A DNA stretch of 64,000 nucleotides from Streptomyces sp. RFCAC02 (GCF_004193175.1 NZ_SAUH01000001.1:847501-911500); one strand, 5' to 3'; positions 16,836 through 26,335 are shown, counted from the first letter of the stretch. Made by a program: numbers and translations. The notes: generated from the letters alone by a model not told the origin.

Positions 16836-19800
16836 TCAGGGTCCCACGTGGATCAGCGGCGCCCACAGCGCCTGGGCCGCAGGAGCCCCGGCGCGGACCG
16901 CGCGCAGCGCCGTGTGCAGCGCCTCGGCCGTCCGCGCGGTCGCGAGGGTGCCGTCGGGCGCGGCGAGGTCCGCGTAGACGGCCCGTGCGACGCGCGCGCC
17001 GGTCGTGTCGGGGAGCTGCCACAGCGAGCCGACCACGTGCGGATAGCCCGCCATCTGGAAGGCGCTGGCGATGTGGACCGCCTCGTCGGCCAGTTCGGCG
17101 CTGGTGCGGTGCGTGTCGCAGGCCGACAGGTAGGCGAGCGCGGCGGACGGCAGACGGAGCCGTGACACCGCGTGGACGGTGAGGGGGCGTGTCGCGTGGT
17201 CGGTGAGGACGAGCCGCCCGGCGCCCGGACGGAACGGGTCGGCGTGGGCGTGGCAGGCGAAGTGGACGTAGGCGTGCTCCGGCAGCGCCGCCTCCACGGC
17301 GGTGCTCGTGGCGGCGGCGCCGGTGATGACGCTGGTGGCGGGGAGAAGGTCCTTGAGCCAGGCGGCCTCCTCCTCGACGCCGGGCAGTGCGGGGAGCCCC
17401 GCGGCGTCCGGGACGGCCACGACGAGCAGACGGGGCCGCGGTCCCGGCTGTGCGGCGCGGCGGGCCGTACGGTCCCGCGCGTGGCGCAGGGCGCGCAGGG
17501 TGGGCGTGTAGGAGGAGACCACCCGGTCGAGCGCGCCGGGCACCGTGCCGTCCTCCGCGGCGTGCAGGGGCAGCGCGGCGAGGGCGTTGCCGGGTGACCA
17601 CCAGATCCGGGGCCATGGCGCTCCGGGAGCGACCGGCGCCATGCCGAGGTGGTCGAGGACGGGGCCTGTGACCGCGGTCCACAGCCACGCGAGGGTGTCC
17701 CGCACGGTCCGGGCCGCCACGACGGTGGCCGCCCGGCCGCGGCGGGGCCGGGCGAGGCGGGCCAGCGCGGCGTGGCAGTCGCGGGTGCGGCGTTCCGCGG
17801 CCTCAGGTGTGAGGTCGGGCAGCGGAACGGCCGTCACGCCACCGGGGGTCACGACGAGCGCGGAGCTGCCCCACGCCGAGGTGACGATCAGGACGACGGG
17901 ACCGTCCGACGCCACCGCGCGCAGCTCGGCGTCGTCCCACTCCCCCACCGGCCGGAACATCCGCAGATCGGGATGGGCCGTCCTGATGCCGGTGAGGAGC
18001 CGCTCCCAGGCGCCGGCCGCGTCGTGGCGCGCGTCGGTGTCCGTGTCCGTGAGGCCGTCGAGGGTGTCCCGCAGGGCGGTGAAGCGGTCGGCGAGGGCCG
18101 GGTCGCGGGCGCGGAGGCTCGTCAGATCGCTGTCCGCCTCGAAGGTCTGGGCGAGCAGGACGCCCCTGGCCTGTTCGAGGAGCCGGACGGCGCGGGCGGG
18201 GTCACCCAGGCGCACCGCGCAGGCGGCCGCCTGCGCGCCGAGGCCGACCATGCCGCCGAGGAGGTGTTCCTGGTCGTCGCGGGCGAGGCGGCGCGGCGAC
18301 AGGGCGGGCAACTGGTCCACGGCCACGGTGAACGCTTCGACGGCCTCGCCCCATGTGCCGCTCTCCGCCCGGACGAGACCCCATCTCCACGCCGCCGCGA
18401 GCCGGTCGGCCGGTGTTCCGTGCTCGGCGAGCGCGGCGGAGCGGTAGGTGACGGCCGCCTCGTTCGGCAGCAGCCCCACGGCGCGGCGTGCGACGCGTCC
18501 CACCGCCCGTACGAGGCGGTTCGGTCCGGCGGTCGCCGCGGCGTCCGCCAGGGCGGTGAGGTAGGAGTGGGCCGTCTCCTGGTAGTCGCCGAGCGTGGCG
18601 AGCCGGCGGGCGCGTGCCGGGTCGTCCGCCGGGGTCGCCATCACGGCCTCGCGCTGGAGCGCGATGGCCGCCTCCAGGGCGGGCGGCCAGAGCCACGGCC
18701 CGAGACCGGCGAGGCGGATCTCCGCGACGAGGACCGCGCAGGACGGCCTGCGGGGGGAGCCGGGCGGCAGGGCGTCGAGCGCAGCCTCGGCGAGGGCACG
18801 GGCGCGGCGGATGTCGCGTCGGTGCCCCGGCACGGTGGAGCGGGCGCGCAGCGCGATGGCGAGGTTGATGCGGCGCTGGGGCAGCAGCGGGTCGTCGGCG
18901 GGCGTCAGGGCGAGGGCGCGGTCGAGGGCGTCCACCGCCTCGTCGGCGAGCCGGGGGTCGCCCGTGCGTTCCGCGAGGTGCAGGGCCGCCAGCCCGGCCG
19001 CGCCGAACGTGACGGCGCGGCCCGCCGCGTCATGGCCCGGCACCTCGGTGGCCCGCCGGCGGCAGGCGTGCGCCTCGCGGAGGTCGGCCGTGTCGCCGGT
19101 GAGCTGGTGGCGGTCCATGAGGGCGCCGCCCAGGTTGATGAGGCGCGTGGCCAGCTCGGGGTGGCCCGGCGCGGTGGCGGCGACGGCCTCCCGCAGCGCT
19201 TCGATCGCCCCGGCCAGGTCGTCGGTGTCGCCGGTGCGCCGGTGGCGGGTCGAGAGGGTCATGCCCAGGTTGTCCAGGACGACCGGGCGCTCGGGGTGCC
19301 CCGGGCCGAGAACGGCCGTGGCGCGGCGCAGCAGGCCGACGGCCTCGTCCAGGTCGGCCGTGCCGCCGTCCCGGTCGGCGCGGGCACGGAGGGTGAGCGC
19401 CGGGTGGACGAGGCAGCTCACGGTGCGCACGGTCGGTTCACCGGGAAGGGCGGCGAGGGCCTCGCGCGACCGGGCGACGGCCGCGTCGAGGTCTCCGGGG
19501 TCACCGGAACGGCCGTAGCGGGTGCGCAGCGTGACGCCGAGGGTGCTGAGGAGGGAGGCCCGTACCGAACGGTCCCGTGGCGCGGTGGTCGCGGTGGCGT
19601 CCAGGGCCTGTTCGAGGACGGTGACGGCCTCGGCGAGGTCGGCGGGGTCGCCGGTGCGGGTGTGCCGGTGCAGCAGGGCGCTGCCGAGGTTGTGCCCGGC
19701 GGGTCCCGGGCCGTTCGGGTCGCGGGGCGCGGCGCGGCGGTAGAGGTCCACGACCTCGTCGTGGTCGCCCGGGGCGCCGCCCTCGCGGCGGATACGGAGC

Positions 19801-20666
19801 CGGAGCGCGTCGGCGAGGGCGGCCAGGAAGCCGCCGTGTCCGGGGTGGCGTTCGTCCGCGCGGGCGATGACCTCGCGGGCCAGCCCGATCGCCAGGTCGA
19901 GGGCATGGGGGTCGTGGGTCTCCTCGTGACGCGCGCGGTGGCGCACGCCGAGGTTGTGGAGGCCGACGACGGCGTCGGGGTCGAGGTCGGCGGCCCGGCG
20001 GGCGAGGAGAACGGCGGCTTCCCGGGCCGCCGGGTCGCCCCAGTGCTCCCCGCAGGCGTCGAGGGCCACCGCCAGGTCGGCCAGGCAGGTGGCGTGGTGG
20101 GGGCTGTCCGCCGGTGTGGCGAGGAGGGCGAGTTCACCGGCGGCGAGGGCGGAGACGAGGTGGTCCGCGGGCGTGCGGCCGGTGGCGCGGAGGAAGCCGG
20201 CGAGGTCCACGATGCCCGGCGGGGTCGCGGGCGAGCGCGGCGGGCCGGTGCCGTCCGGCCGCTCGTCCGCGGCCAGGACGCCGGCGGCGCACAGGGCCGA
20301 CCACTCGCCCGGACCGTCGGCACCCGCCGGGTCCGGGCGCGGCCCCGGGGCGGCCGCGTACCCGTCGGCCAGTTCCTCGGGGACGGCGCCCGGGTCGGCC
20401 ACCCACACCGGGTGCAGCAGCATTCCGGCGCACGCGCCGTCGACCTCGGCGCGCGGCGGGACGGCGGCGGCGGAGCGGCAGACGAAGAACCAGCCCAGCG
20501 CGTGGCGGGCCGTCATGTCGGTGGTGAGGTCGGCCAGTCCGGCCAACCGCTGCACCGCGCCGTTCACCCCGGGGTCGGTGAGGACCGCCGCGTCCCCCTC
20601 CGCGGCGAACCGCTCGACCCGGTCGAGGACGAACGCGACACACCGGTCCCGCTCCGTGTCCGTCAT
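16836..20666 (-). CDS. TPR-CHAT protein (caspase-like peptidase fold)
   Basis: A 1276-residue cytoplasmic protein. The middle (about 190-800) is built of degenerate TPR-like repeats with recurring LDEAVGLLRRA, LAGAIEALREAV and RTGDTDDL units. The C-terminal 350 residues are a CHAT domain. Its caspase-like dyad is visible as His1139 in YVHFACHAHAD and Cys1183 in YLSACDTH, so it should be an active protease. It lies 39 bases after a membrane Ser/Thr kinase gene on the same strand, and the two probably form an operon. Related TPR-CHAT proteases act in bacterial immunity and regulated death, but the substrate here is unknown. Confidence 0.9.
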   Translation of the reverse strand: MTDTERDRCVAFVLDRVERFAAEGDAAVLTDPGVNGAVQRLAGLADLTTDMTARHALGWFFVCRSAAAVPPRAEVDGACAGMLLHPVWVADPGAVPEELADGYAAAPGPRPDPAGADGPGEWSALCAAGVLAADERPDGTGPPRSPATPPGIVDLAGFLRATGRTPADHLVSALAAGELALLATPADSPHHATCLADLAVALDACGEHWGDPAAREAAVLLARRAADLDPDAVVGLHNLGVRHRARHEETHDPHALDLAIGLAREVIARADERHPGHGGFLAALADALRLRIRREGGAPGDHDEVVDLYRRAAPRDPNGPGPAGHNLGSALLHRHTRTGDPADLAEAVTVLEQALDATATTAPRDRSVRASLLSTLGVTLRTRYGRSGDPGDLDAAVARSREALAALPGEPTVRTVSCLVHPALTLRARADRDGGTADLDEAVGLLRRATAVLGPGHPERPVVLDNLGMTLSTRHRRTGDTDDLAGAIEALREAVAATAPGHPELATRLINLGGALMDRHQLTGDTADLREAHACRRRATEVPGHDAAGRAVTFGAAGLAALHLAERTGDPRLADEAVDALDRALALTPADDPLLPQRRINLAIALRARSTVPGHRRDIRRARALAEAALDALPPGSPRRPSCAVLVAEIRLAGLGPWLWPPALEAAIALQREAVMATPADDPARARRLATLGDYQETAHSYLTALADAAATAGPNRLVRAVGRVARRAVGLLPNEAAVTYRSAALAEHGTPADRLAAAWRWGLVRAESGTWGEAVEAFTVAVDQLPALSPRRLARDDQEHLLGGMVGLGAQAAACAVRLGDPARAVRLLEQARGVLLAQTFEADSDLTSLRARDPALADRFTALRDTLDGLTDTDTDARHDAAGAWERLLTGIRTAHPDLRMFRPVGEWDDAELRAVASDGPVVLIVTSAWGSSALVVTPGGVTAVPLPDLTPEAAERRTRDCHAALARLARPRRGRAATVVAARTVRDTLAWLWTAVTGPVLDHLGMAPVAPGAPWPRIWWSPGNALAALPLHAAEDGTVPGALDRVVSSYTPTLRALRHARDRTARRAAQPGPRPRLLVVAVPDAAGLPALPGVEEEAAWLKDLLPATSVITGAAATSTAVEAALPEHAYVHFACHAHADPFRPGAGRLVLTDHATRPLTVHAVSRLRLPSAALAYLSACDTHRTSAELADEAVHIASAFQMAGYPHVVGSLWQLPDTTGARVARAVYADLAAPDGTLATARTAEALHTALRAVRAGAPAAQALWAPLIHVGP

Positions 20667-20705
20667 CGGCCCGCCCCGCCTCCCCCCGCGCGCTGTCCCG
20701 TCCGG

Positions 20706-22415
20706 TCAGTGCCCGCGCGGGGCCGCCTGCGCGGCCGACAGCCGGTGCACGTGGGAGGCCGTGACGATCGCGGCCGGGACCGCCGTCAGGTGCAGAACGA
20801 GGGCGATCCACGCCGACGGTGTGAACGAGTACTGCAGGCCGAGGTGCTCGCCGGAGCCGGCGGCCGGATCGAGACCGACCCAGTCCTCGCGCAGCCCCAG
20901 GGTCCAGGGGAACCAGAAACCCGGCCAGGTCAGGAAGGTCGCCAGCCAGGCGATCCACCACGCCCGCGGCGGCCTCGCGCCGGCGGGCCGCCGACCGGAC
21001 GGGGTGGAGGCCCGCCAGATGTCGTCGGCGATCCGTTTCGGGACGAAGAGGTTGACGCCCGGGACGAGCCAGCCGGCCACCGCCAGGGACGGACGGTGAC
21101 GCAGTCGCCCCGGAGCGATGGCCCCGGCGACGGCGCGCAGCCGGGCGAACCAGATCAGCCAGCACACGACGAGCGCCGCACCGACGGCGATCTGCGCGGG
21201 CATCAGGACGGAGAAGACGTCCACCCATGCCTGCTTGTCGGCGGTGTAGTCGTCGTAGCGGCTGTACATCTCCCCCATGCCGATCGCGACGGAGATCTGG
21301 TGGACCGCCGTGACCAGGGAGACCGCGGCGAACAGGGCGAGCAGCAGGATGACGGAGACCTCGGCCGCGCGCCCGCGCGTACGGGCGCGTTCGCCGGCCG
21401 GCCGTCCGTCGCGGCGGTCGGGCGCCGGCGCCGCGGAGGGCGCGGTGGCCGGCGCGGTGGGGGCGGCGGCGATCGCACGGGCCTCGGTGGAGACGTGCGG
21501 GGCGGGGCCGCGGGGGTCTTCGTGCTGGAGGAGCCGTACGGCGTCCCTGCCGAGCCCCGCCAGCAGTTCGGGCGGCAGCCACGGGCCGGTCGTCCCGCCG
21601 CGCAGTTCCTCCCGGTCCCTCAGTTCGGCGAGGGCCGGCCGGTCCGCCGGGTCCTTGGCCAGGCAGTGCCCGACCAGCCCGCGCAGTGGCTCCGGCACCC
21701 CGGCGAGGTCCGGGGACTCGTGCACCACGCGGTACATGAGGGCATGCGGTGCCCCGTCGGGCGCGCCGAACGGCAACCGCCCGCAGGCGGCGAAGGCGAG
21801 GACCGCGCCCAGCGCGAAGACGTCACTGGCCACCGTGAGCGTCTCGCCCCTGACCTGCTCCGGTGACATGAAACCGGGCGAACCGATCACCGCCCCGGTC
21901 GTGGTGAGACCACCGGTGAGGGAGTCGTCCAGCGCGCGGGCGATGCCGAAGTCGATCACCGTGGGCCCGTCGATGGTGATCAGGACGTTCGACGGCTTGA
22001 GGTCGCGGTGGACGAGTCCGGCGGCGTGGATGTCGTCCAGTGCTCGGCACAGCCCGGCCGCCAGGGCGCGCACCGAGTACTCGGGCAGCGGTCCGTACCG
22101 CGCCGCAACCACCTCGTGCAGCGTCGGCCCGGCGACGTAGGCCGTGGCCACCCAGGGCAGCGGCGCGTCCGGGTCCGCGGCGAGTACGGGCGCCGCCCTG
22201 TCGCCGCCGACCCGCCGGGCGGCGGCGGTCTCCCGGGCGGACCGGCGGCGGAACTCGGGGGACGCCGCGAGTTCGGCGCGGATGGTCTTCACCGCCACGG
22301 TCCGGCCCCGGGAGGAGCGGGCCAGGTAGACCACCCCCATGCCGCCCTCGCCCAGCCGGCCGATGAGCCGGTAGTCGGCGATCCGGTCGGGATCGTGGTC
22401 CCGTAACGGCTGCAC
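20706..22415 (-). CDS. Membrane Ser/Thr protein kinase with DUF4328-like C-terminus
   Basis: A 569-residue Hanks-type kinase. The catalytic domain (about 15-270) is complete: GRLGEGGMGVVY (19-30), Lys43 in VAVKTI, catalytic Asp138 in HRDLKPSN, DFG at 155-157, and SPEQ in the activation region. After an Ala/Pro-rich linker come four to five hydrophobic segments from about residue 345 (VSVILLLALFAAVSLVTAV through WIALVLHLTAVPAAIV). These match the DUF4328 type of membrane domain, including PSLAVAGWLVPGVNLFVPKRIADDIWRAS. No PASTA repeats are present. It is the first gene of a likely kinase-CHAT operon. Confidence 0.92.
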   Translation of the reverse strand: MQPLRDHDPDRIADYRLIGRLGEGGMGVVYLARSSRGRTVAVKTIRAELAASPEFRRRSARETAAARRVGGDRAAPVLAADPDAPLPWVATAYVAGPTLHEVVAARYGPLPEYSVRALAAGLCRALDDIHAAGLVHRDLKPSNVLITIDGPTVIDFGIARALDDSLTGGLTTTGAVIGSPGFMSPEQVRGETLTVASDVFALGAVLAFAACGRLPFGAPDGAPHALMYRVVHESPDLAGVPEPLRGLVGHCLAKDPADRPALAELRDREELRGGTTGPWLPPELLAGLGRDAVRLLQHEDPRGPAPHVSTEARAIAAAPTAPATAPSAAPAPDRRDGRPAGERARTRGRAAEVSVILLLALFAAVSLVTAVHQISVAIGMGEMYSRYDDYTADKQAWVDVFSVLMPAQIAVGAALVVCWLIWFARLRAVAGAIAPGRLRHRPSLAVAGWLVPGVNLFVPKRIADDIWRASTPSGRRPAGARPPRAWWIAWLATFLTWPGFWFPWTLGLREDWVGLDPAAGSGEHLGLQYSFTPSAWIALVLHLTAVPAAIVTASHVHRLSAAQAAPRGH

Positions 22416-22737
22416 GCCCGGGCCTCCTCGTCCTTCGTCCCTGTCCCACCGCCGGACGCCCCGGCACGGTCTGCGACGCTCCGGGCCGGGTCACCGGTTC
22501 CTCGCCGGGGGCCGGAGACCGGAGAAGGACGACGAGCGTACGCCGAGGTGCCGCGGGATCGGGAGGCCGCGGCGGAGCGCGTCCACCTGTCCCCGGGGCG
22601 GCGGTCCTTTCGTGTGCGGCGTTTGCCAACTGAGCGTTTTCACTTGTTATTTGGCGCGCGGTACGGCAGCGCGGGAGGGCTAGGATGCCTGCCGGTCACC
22701 CCGACGTGACCACACCCTCGAACGGGAAGGTTCCCCC
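22416..22737. promoter_or_regulatory. Divergent gap between kinase and secreted-protein genes
   Basis: No gene is seen in these 322 bases. The right part (about 22615-22660) is unusually AT-rich for this genome (TTTGCCAACTGAGCG, TTTTCACTTGTTATTTGG), and TAGGAT at 22681-22686 is a plausible -10 for the secreted-protein gene. No -35 at normal spacing is clear. A GAAGG ribosome site precedes the ATG at 22738. Confidence 0.4.
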
Positions 22738-23151
22738 ATGCGCCACATCACGCGAGGCATACGGCGGCTCGGTCTGCTGACGGCCATGCTGGCCGCGGTC
22801 GTCTTCGCCACCGCGACCCAGGCCAGTGCGTCGCAGAACGCCGGCTGGGTCTACACGCTGAACCGCAGCGGCGCGGTCTTCTTCGACGCCGACCTGAACG
22901 GCTACGCCGGGTACGAGAAGATCACCGTGTGCGACAACCTGACCGACGGCCGCGGCATCGTCGCGTACGTCGGGGCGGTGACACCGGGCGGCGACTACAA
23001 GACCTACACCTTCAAGGACCCGTCGCACGACGGCCAGTGCCGTTCCTGGGCCACCAACTACTTCGTCGAGGAGCACGTGGTGTTCATCGACGTCTGCAAC
23101 TACTGGGGCGACAACCTCGCGGACTGCGCCCACGCCAGGGCCGTCTCCTGA
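22738..23151 (+). CDS. Small secreted protein, Cys-containing, unknown function
   Basis: A 137-residue exported protein. The signal peptide (HITRGIRRLGLLTAMLAAVV through QASA, about 1-32) leaves a mature domain of about 105 residues. It has four cysteines (TVCDNLTDG, GQCRSWA, DVCNYW, ADCAHA) that could form two disulfides, and an aromatic-rich core (VYTLNRSGAVFFDADLNGYAGYEK). I do not recognise a family beyond small secreted actinomycete proteins. It is divergent from the kinase-CHAT pair, and a strong hairpin follows it. Confidence 0.8.
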   Translation: MRHITRGIRRLGLLTAMLAAVVFATATQASASQNAGWVYTLNRSGAVFFDADLNGYAGYEKITVCDNLTDGRGIVAYVGAVTPGGDYKTYTFKDPSHDGQCRSWATNYFVEEHVVFIDVCNYWGDNLADCAHARAVS

Positions 23152-23162
23152 CACCGCTCGCG

Positions 23163-23199
23163 TGACGCGGCGCGGCCCGCGGCCCGCCGCGCCGCGTCA
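23163..23199. terminator. Hairpin terminator after the secreted-protein gene
   Basis: TGACGCGGCGCGG (23163-23175) and its exact complement (23187-23199) form a 13-bp stem with an 11-base loop, starting 12 bases after the stop. Confidence 0.8.
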
Positions 23200-23268
23200 G
23201 CGGGTACCCGGGGGCGGCTGCCACCCCCGGCAGGCCCGTACCCCGCGCCATACCACCAGGAGTCTCCC

Positions 23269-23937
23269 GTGAACGACGCCCCGCCGCCCCGTGGCACCGC
23301 CGGTCCGGCGGAGGTACTGCGTGCCCTGGGCGGGGGCGGTGCCGTCGTGCTGCCCAATCCCGCGCCGCTCACCCATGTCGTCGCCGCCGCGCACGCGCCG
23401 GCCGTCAACGAGGCCAAGGGCAGGCCCGCCGGGCAGCCCGTCGCCCTGTGGGCACACCGCCCCGACACCCTGCGCACGCTCGCCCCCGTGTGGGACCTCT
23501 CCCCCGCCGACCGCGCGTTCGCCGGGCGGCTGCTGGCCGACGAGCACCTGACCGTCCTCCTGCCCCTGCGGCCGGGGGCGATGACGCCGCCCTGGCTCGC
23601 GCCCGCCGCGCGGGACGGCTGGACGCTCCTGTTCGGCGCCCGCTGGGAGCCGCTGCGGCCGGTCCTGGACGCGCACCCCGTGCTGTACGTGAGCAGCGCC
23701 AACCGCACCGGGCACCCGCCCGCCGCCACCGCGGCGGAGGCACGGGCCATGTTCCCGGCGGCCGTGCCCGTCCTCGCGCCCCCGCGCACGCCGGCGCCCG
23801 GCCCCAGGAGCGCGACGACGACCGTGCGCCTGGACCCCGGCGGCCGGCTCACCCTGCACCGCCGCGGCGCCCAGGACCGCCCGTACCCGGACCCGGACGC
23901 CTACCTCCGCCGCCTCGCCGCCGACGGCCGTCGGTAG
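23269..23937 (+). CDS. Sua5/YciO/YrdC-like protein
   Basis: A 222-residue YrdC-fold protein. The fold is seen in AVVLPNPAPLTHVVAAAHAP followed by KGRPAGQPVALWAHRPD, which corresponds to the KxR-x-xP-L active-site strand, and in LYVSSANRTGHPPAATAAEA (the S-A-N substrate loop). Authentic Sua5 enzymes make threonylcarbamoyl-AMP for tRNA t6A. Here the glycine-rich nucleotide region is diverged and the protein lacks a C-terminal Sua5 domain, so it is more likely a paralogue of unknown substrate. It is followed by galE after 58 bases on the same strand. Confidence 0.75.
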   Translation: MNDAPPPRGTAGPAEVLRALGGGGAVVLPNPAPLTHVVAAAHAPAVNEAKGRPAGQPVALWAHRPDTLRTLAPVWDLSPADRAFAGRLLADEHLTVLLPLRPGAMTPPWLAPAARDGWTLLFGARWEPLRPVLDAHPVLYVSSANRTGHPPAATAAEARAMFPAAVPVLAPPRTPAPGPRSATTTVRLDPGGRLTLHRRGAQDRPYPDPDAYLRRLAADGRR

Positions 23938-23995
23938 GCTCGCCGGGGACTGTTCGTTTCTGTCGGATTCACTGAGTCCGGGGAAGGGGTCTCGC

Positions 23996-24991
23996 GTGAA
24001 GGTCCTCATCAGCGGCGGTACCGGCTACATCGGGAGCACGGTCGCCTCCGCCTGTCTGGACGCGGGGATCACCCCGGTGCTGCTCGACAGCGGGGTGGCC
24101 GGCCGGGCCGAGTTCGCCGAGGGGCGCGCGTTCTACGCGGGCGACATCGCGGACGGCGACCTGATCGACCGCGTGTTCGCCGAGCACCCGGACATCGACG
24201 CCGTCATCCACGCCGCGGCCCTCATCGTCGTGCCCGATTCGGTGGCCGACCCGGTGGGCTACTACCGGGCCAACGTGAGCAAGAGCCTCGACTTCGTGGC
24301 GCACCTCCTGCGCAACGGCTGCGAACGGCTCGTCTTCAGCTCGTCGGCCTCGATCTACGAGCCGGGCGACGACCTGACCGTGGACGAGGAGTCCCCGTTC
24401 GCCCCGCAGAGCCCGTACGCCCGCACGAAGGTGATGTGCGAGGGCATGTTCGCGGACATCGCCGCCACGCAGCCGATCCGCGTGCTGTCGCTGCGCTACT
24501 TCAACCCCATCGGCGCCGACCCGAAGATGCGCACCGGCCTCCAGGCCCGGCGGCCGAGCCACGCGCTCGGGAAGATGATCCAGGCGTACGAGGACGGCGT
24601 CCCGTTCGAGATCACCGGCACCGACTACCCCACGCGGGACGGCTCCGGCATCCGCGACTACGTGCACGTGTGGGACCTGGCGGGCGCGCACGTCGCGGCG
24701 CTCCAGGCGTTCGACCGGGTCCTGCCCGGCCGCCACGGCTCCACCGCGATCAACATCGGCACCGGAACGGGCACGACCGTGCGCGAACTGGCCAATGCCT
24801 TTAACAGCGTGGCCGACAAGCCGATCGAGGTGATCGAGTCCGGACGCCGCCCGGGCGATGTCGTCGGCGCCTACACGCGGACCGACCGCGCCCGCGACCT
24901 GCTCGGCTGGGAGGCGCGGTTCACCGTCGCCGAGGGCATCCGCCACTCCCTGGAGTGGGCCGCCCTCCGCGCCGAACGCCTGGACGGCTGA
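23996..24991 (+). CDS. galE: UDP-glucose 4-epimerase
   Basis: A 331-residue extended short-chain dehydrogenase. The NAD-binding GGTGYIG is at residues 7-13, and the catalytic Ser/Tyr/Lys set is FSSSASIYE and SPYARTKVMCE. The C-terminal part contains RYFNPIGADPKMRTGL and IRDYVHVWDLAGAH, specific for GalE. It interconverts UDP-glucose and UDP-galactose for galactose use and envelope glycans. GTG 23996 is preceded by GAAGGGG. A second small gene follows 41 bases downstream. No galK or galT is nearby, so it probably serves cell-surface sugar supply. Confidence 0.93.
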   Translation: MKVLISGGTGYIGSTVASACLDAGITPVLLDSGVAGRAEFAEGRAFYAGDIADGDLIDRVFAEHPDIDAVIHAAALIVVPDSVADPVGYYRANVSKSLDFVAHLLRNGCERLVFSSSASIYEPGDDLTVDEESPFAPQSPYARTKVMCEGMFADIAATQPIRVLSLRYFNPIGADPKMRTGLQARRPSHALGKMIQAYEDGVPFEITGTDYPTRDGSGIRDYVHVWDLAGAHVAALQAFDRVLPGRHGSTAINIGTGTGTTVRELANAFNSVADKPIEVIESGRRPGDVVGAYTRTDRARDLLGWEARFTVAEGIRHSLEWAALRAERLDG

Positions 24992-25032
24992 CCGGCCCGG
25001 CGTCCGGACGAACAGGGGGGTGCGTCGGGGGA

Positions 25033-25494
25033 ATGGCCAGTGAGCGGCTGCGCCGCATGCTCCAGGAGGCCAGGGAACGCGAGACTGCCGCGGCCCTGCC
25101 GGACCGGCTGCCCGGCATCCGGTGCGGCGGCTACCGGCAGGAGACGGACCTCCCCGCCTGGGTCGCCACCGCGATCGCCGGGTTCATCCGGACCGACTCG
25201 GTCCCGGTCGCGACGATCGGGGAGGACGCCGGGCCGGAGCGCCTCGCGGACTGGATCGAGTCGTTCGCCCGCGACCGGGGCCTCGGCGACCACGTCCTGA
25301 TCGGGACCGGCATGCGGTTCTTCCCCTGGCTGGAGTGCGTCCTGCCGGGAAGCGGCTGGGCGACCGCCGTCCGCGCGGCGCTGGGCGAGGACCTCTTCGC
25401 CGTGTCGGCGGACGGGACGGTGCTGGTCGCCGTCCTCGCCGAGGAGTACGACTACCTGGGCTTCGCCGCCCATGCCTCCGCGCCGGGCGGCTGA
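25033..25494 (+). CDS. Hypothetical protein
   Basis: A 153-residue soluble acidic protein I do not recognise. It opens with a charged helix (SERLRRMLQEARERETAAAL), then LPGIRCGGYRQETDLPAWVA and a central FFPWLECVLPGSGWATAVRAAL, and ends EEYDYLGFAAHASAPGG. It has no signal peptide or membrane helix. The ATG follows GGGGGA by a short distance, 41 bases after galE, so co-transcription is possible. A strong terminator follows. Confidence 0.7.
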   Translation: MASERLRRMLQEARERETAAALPDRLPGIRCGGYRQETDLPAWVATAIAGFIRTDSVPVATIGEDAGPERLADWIESFARDRGLGDHVLIGTGMRFFPWLECVLPGSGWATAVRAALGEDLFAVSADGTVLVAVLAEEYDYLGFAAHASAPGG

Positions 25495-25501
25495 CGCGCG
25501 C

Positions 25502-25534
25502 CCGTCCCCCCGCGAACGCGTCGCGGGGGGACGG
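25502..25534. terminator. Bidirectional terminator
   Basis: CCGTCCCCCCGCGA (25502-25515) and its perfect complement (25521-25534) form a 14-bp stem with a five-base loop between the convergent hypothetical gene and fabI. Confidence 0.85.
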
Positions 25535-25553
25535 AACAGCGGGACGGGCCGGC

Positions 25554-26333
25554 TCAGGCGCCCATCATGTGGACGCCGCCGTCCACGTGCACGACCTCGC
25601 CCGTCGTCTTCGGGAACCAGTCGGACAGCAGCGCCACGACGCCCCGCGCGGCGGGCTCCGGGTCGGACAGGTCCCAGCCGATGGGCGACCGGCTGTTCCA
25701 GACGTCGGCCAGCTCGTCGAAGCCCGGGATGGACTTGGCCGCCATCGACTTGATCGGCCCGGCGGAGACGAGGTTGACCCGGATGTTCTTCTCCCCGAGG
25801 TCCCGCGCCAGGTAGCGGGCGGTCGCCTCCAGCGCGGCCTTCGCGACGCCCATCCAGTCGTACTTGGGCCACGCCACCTGCGCGTCGAAGTCCATGCCGA
25901 CGACCGACCCGCCGCGCTGCTCCAGCAGCGGCAGCAGCGCCATCGTCAGGGACTTGAGGGAGTACGCCGACACCTCGACGGCCGTGGCGACCGAGGGCCA
26001 CTCCGTGTTGAGGAAGTTCCCGCCGAGCGCGTCCTGCGGCGCGAAGCCGATCGAGTGGACGACACCGTCGAGCCCGACGCCCTCGCCCAGGTGCTCGCGC
26101 ACCTTGTCGGCGAGCCCGGCGAGGTGTTCACCGTTCTGCACGTCCAGTTCGATGACGGGAACGGGCTTCGGCAGCCGCTTGGCGATCCGCTCGACGAGGC
26201 TGAGCCGGCCGAAGCCGGTGAGGACGACCTCCGCGCCCTCCTCCTGCGCGAGCCGCGCCGTGTGGAAGGCGATGGAGGACTCGGTGAGCACCCCGGTGAC
26301 CAGGACGCGCTTGCCGGCGAGAAGTCCGCTCAT
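25554..26333 (-). CDS. fabI: Enoyl-ACP reductase
   Basis: A 259-residue NADH-dependent enoyl-ACP reductase, the last reductive step of type II fatty-acid elongation. It starts GLLAGKRVLVTGVLTESSIA, the FabI form of the cofactor loop. The catalytic Tyr and Lys are in KYDWMGVAKAALEATARYLA (Y-x6-K), and the substrate loop is GPIKSMAAKSIPGFDEL. It is preceded by fabG, whose stop is only two bases upstream of the fabI start, so the two are an operon. It is the target class for triclosan and isoniazid-like inhibitors. Confidence 0.95.
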   Translation of the reverse strand: MSGLLAGKRVLVTGVLTESSIAFHTARLAQEEGAEVVLTGFGRLSLVERIAKRLPKPVPVIELDVQNGEHLAGLADKVREHLGEGVGLDGVVHSIGFAPQDALGGNFLNTEWPSVATAVEVSAYSLKSLTMALLPLLEQRGGSVVGMDFDAQVAWPKYDWMGVAKAALEATARYLARDLGEKNIRVNLVSAGPIKSMAAKSIPGFDELADVWNSRSPIGWDLSDPEPAARGVVALLSDWFPKTTGEVVHVDGGVHMMGA

Positions 26334-26335
26334 GT

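Noticed and set aside
17649..21866. 1405-codon open frame opposite the CHAT and kinase genes
   Set aside because: No domain or start signal is seen; composition is Gly/Arg/Val/Glu from complementary third-position G/C bias.
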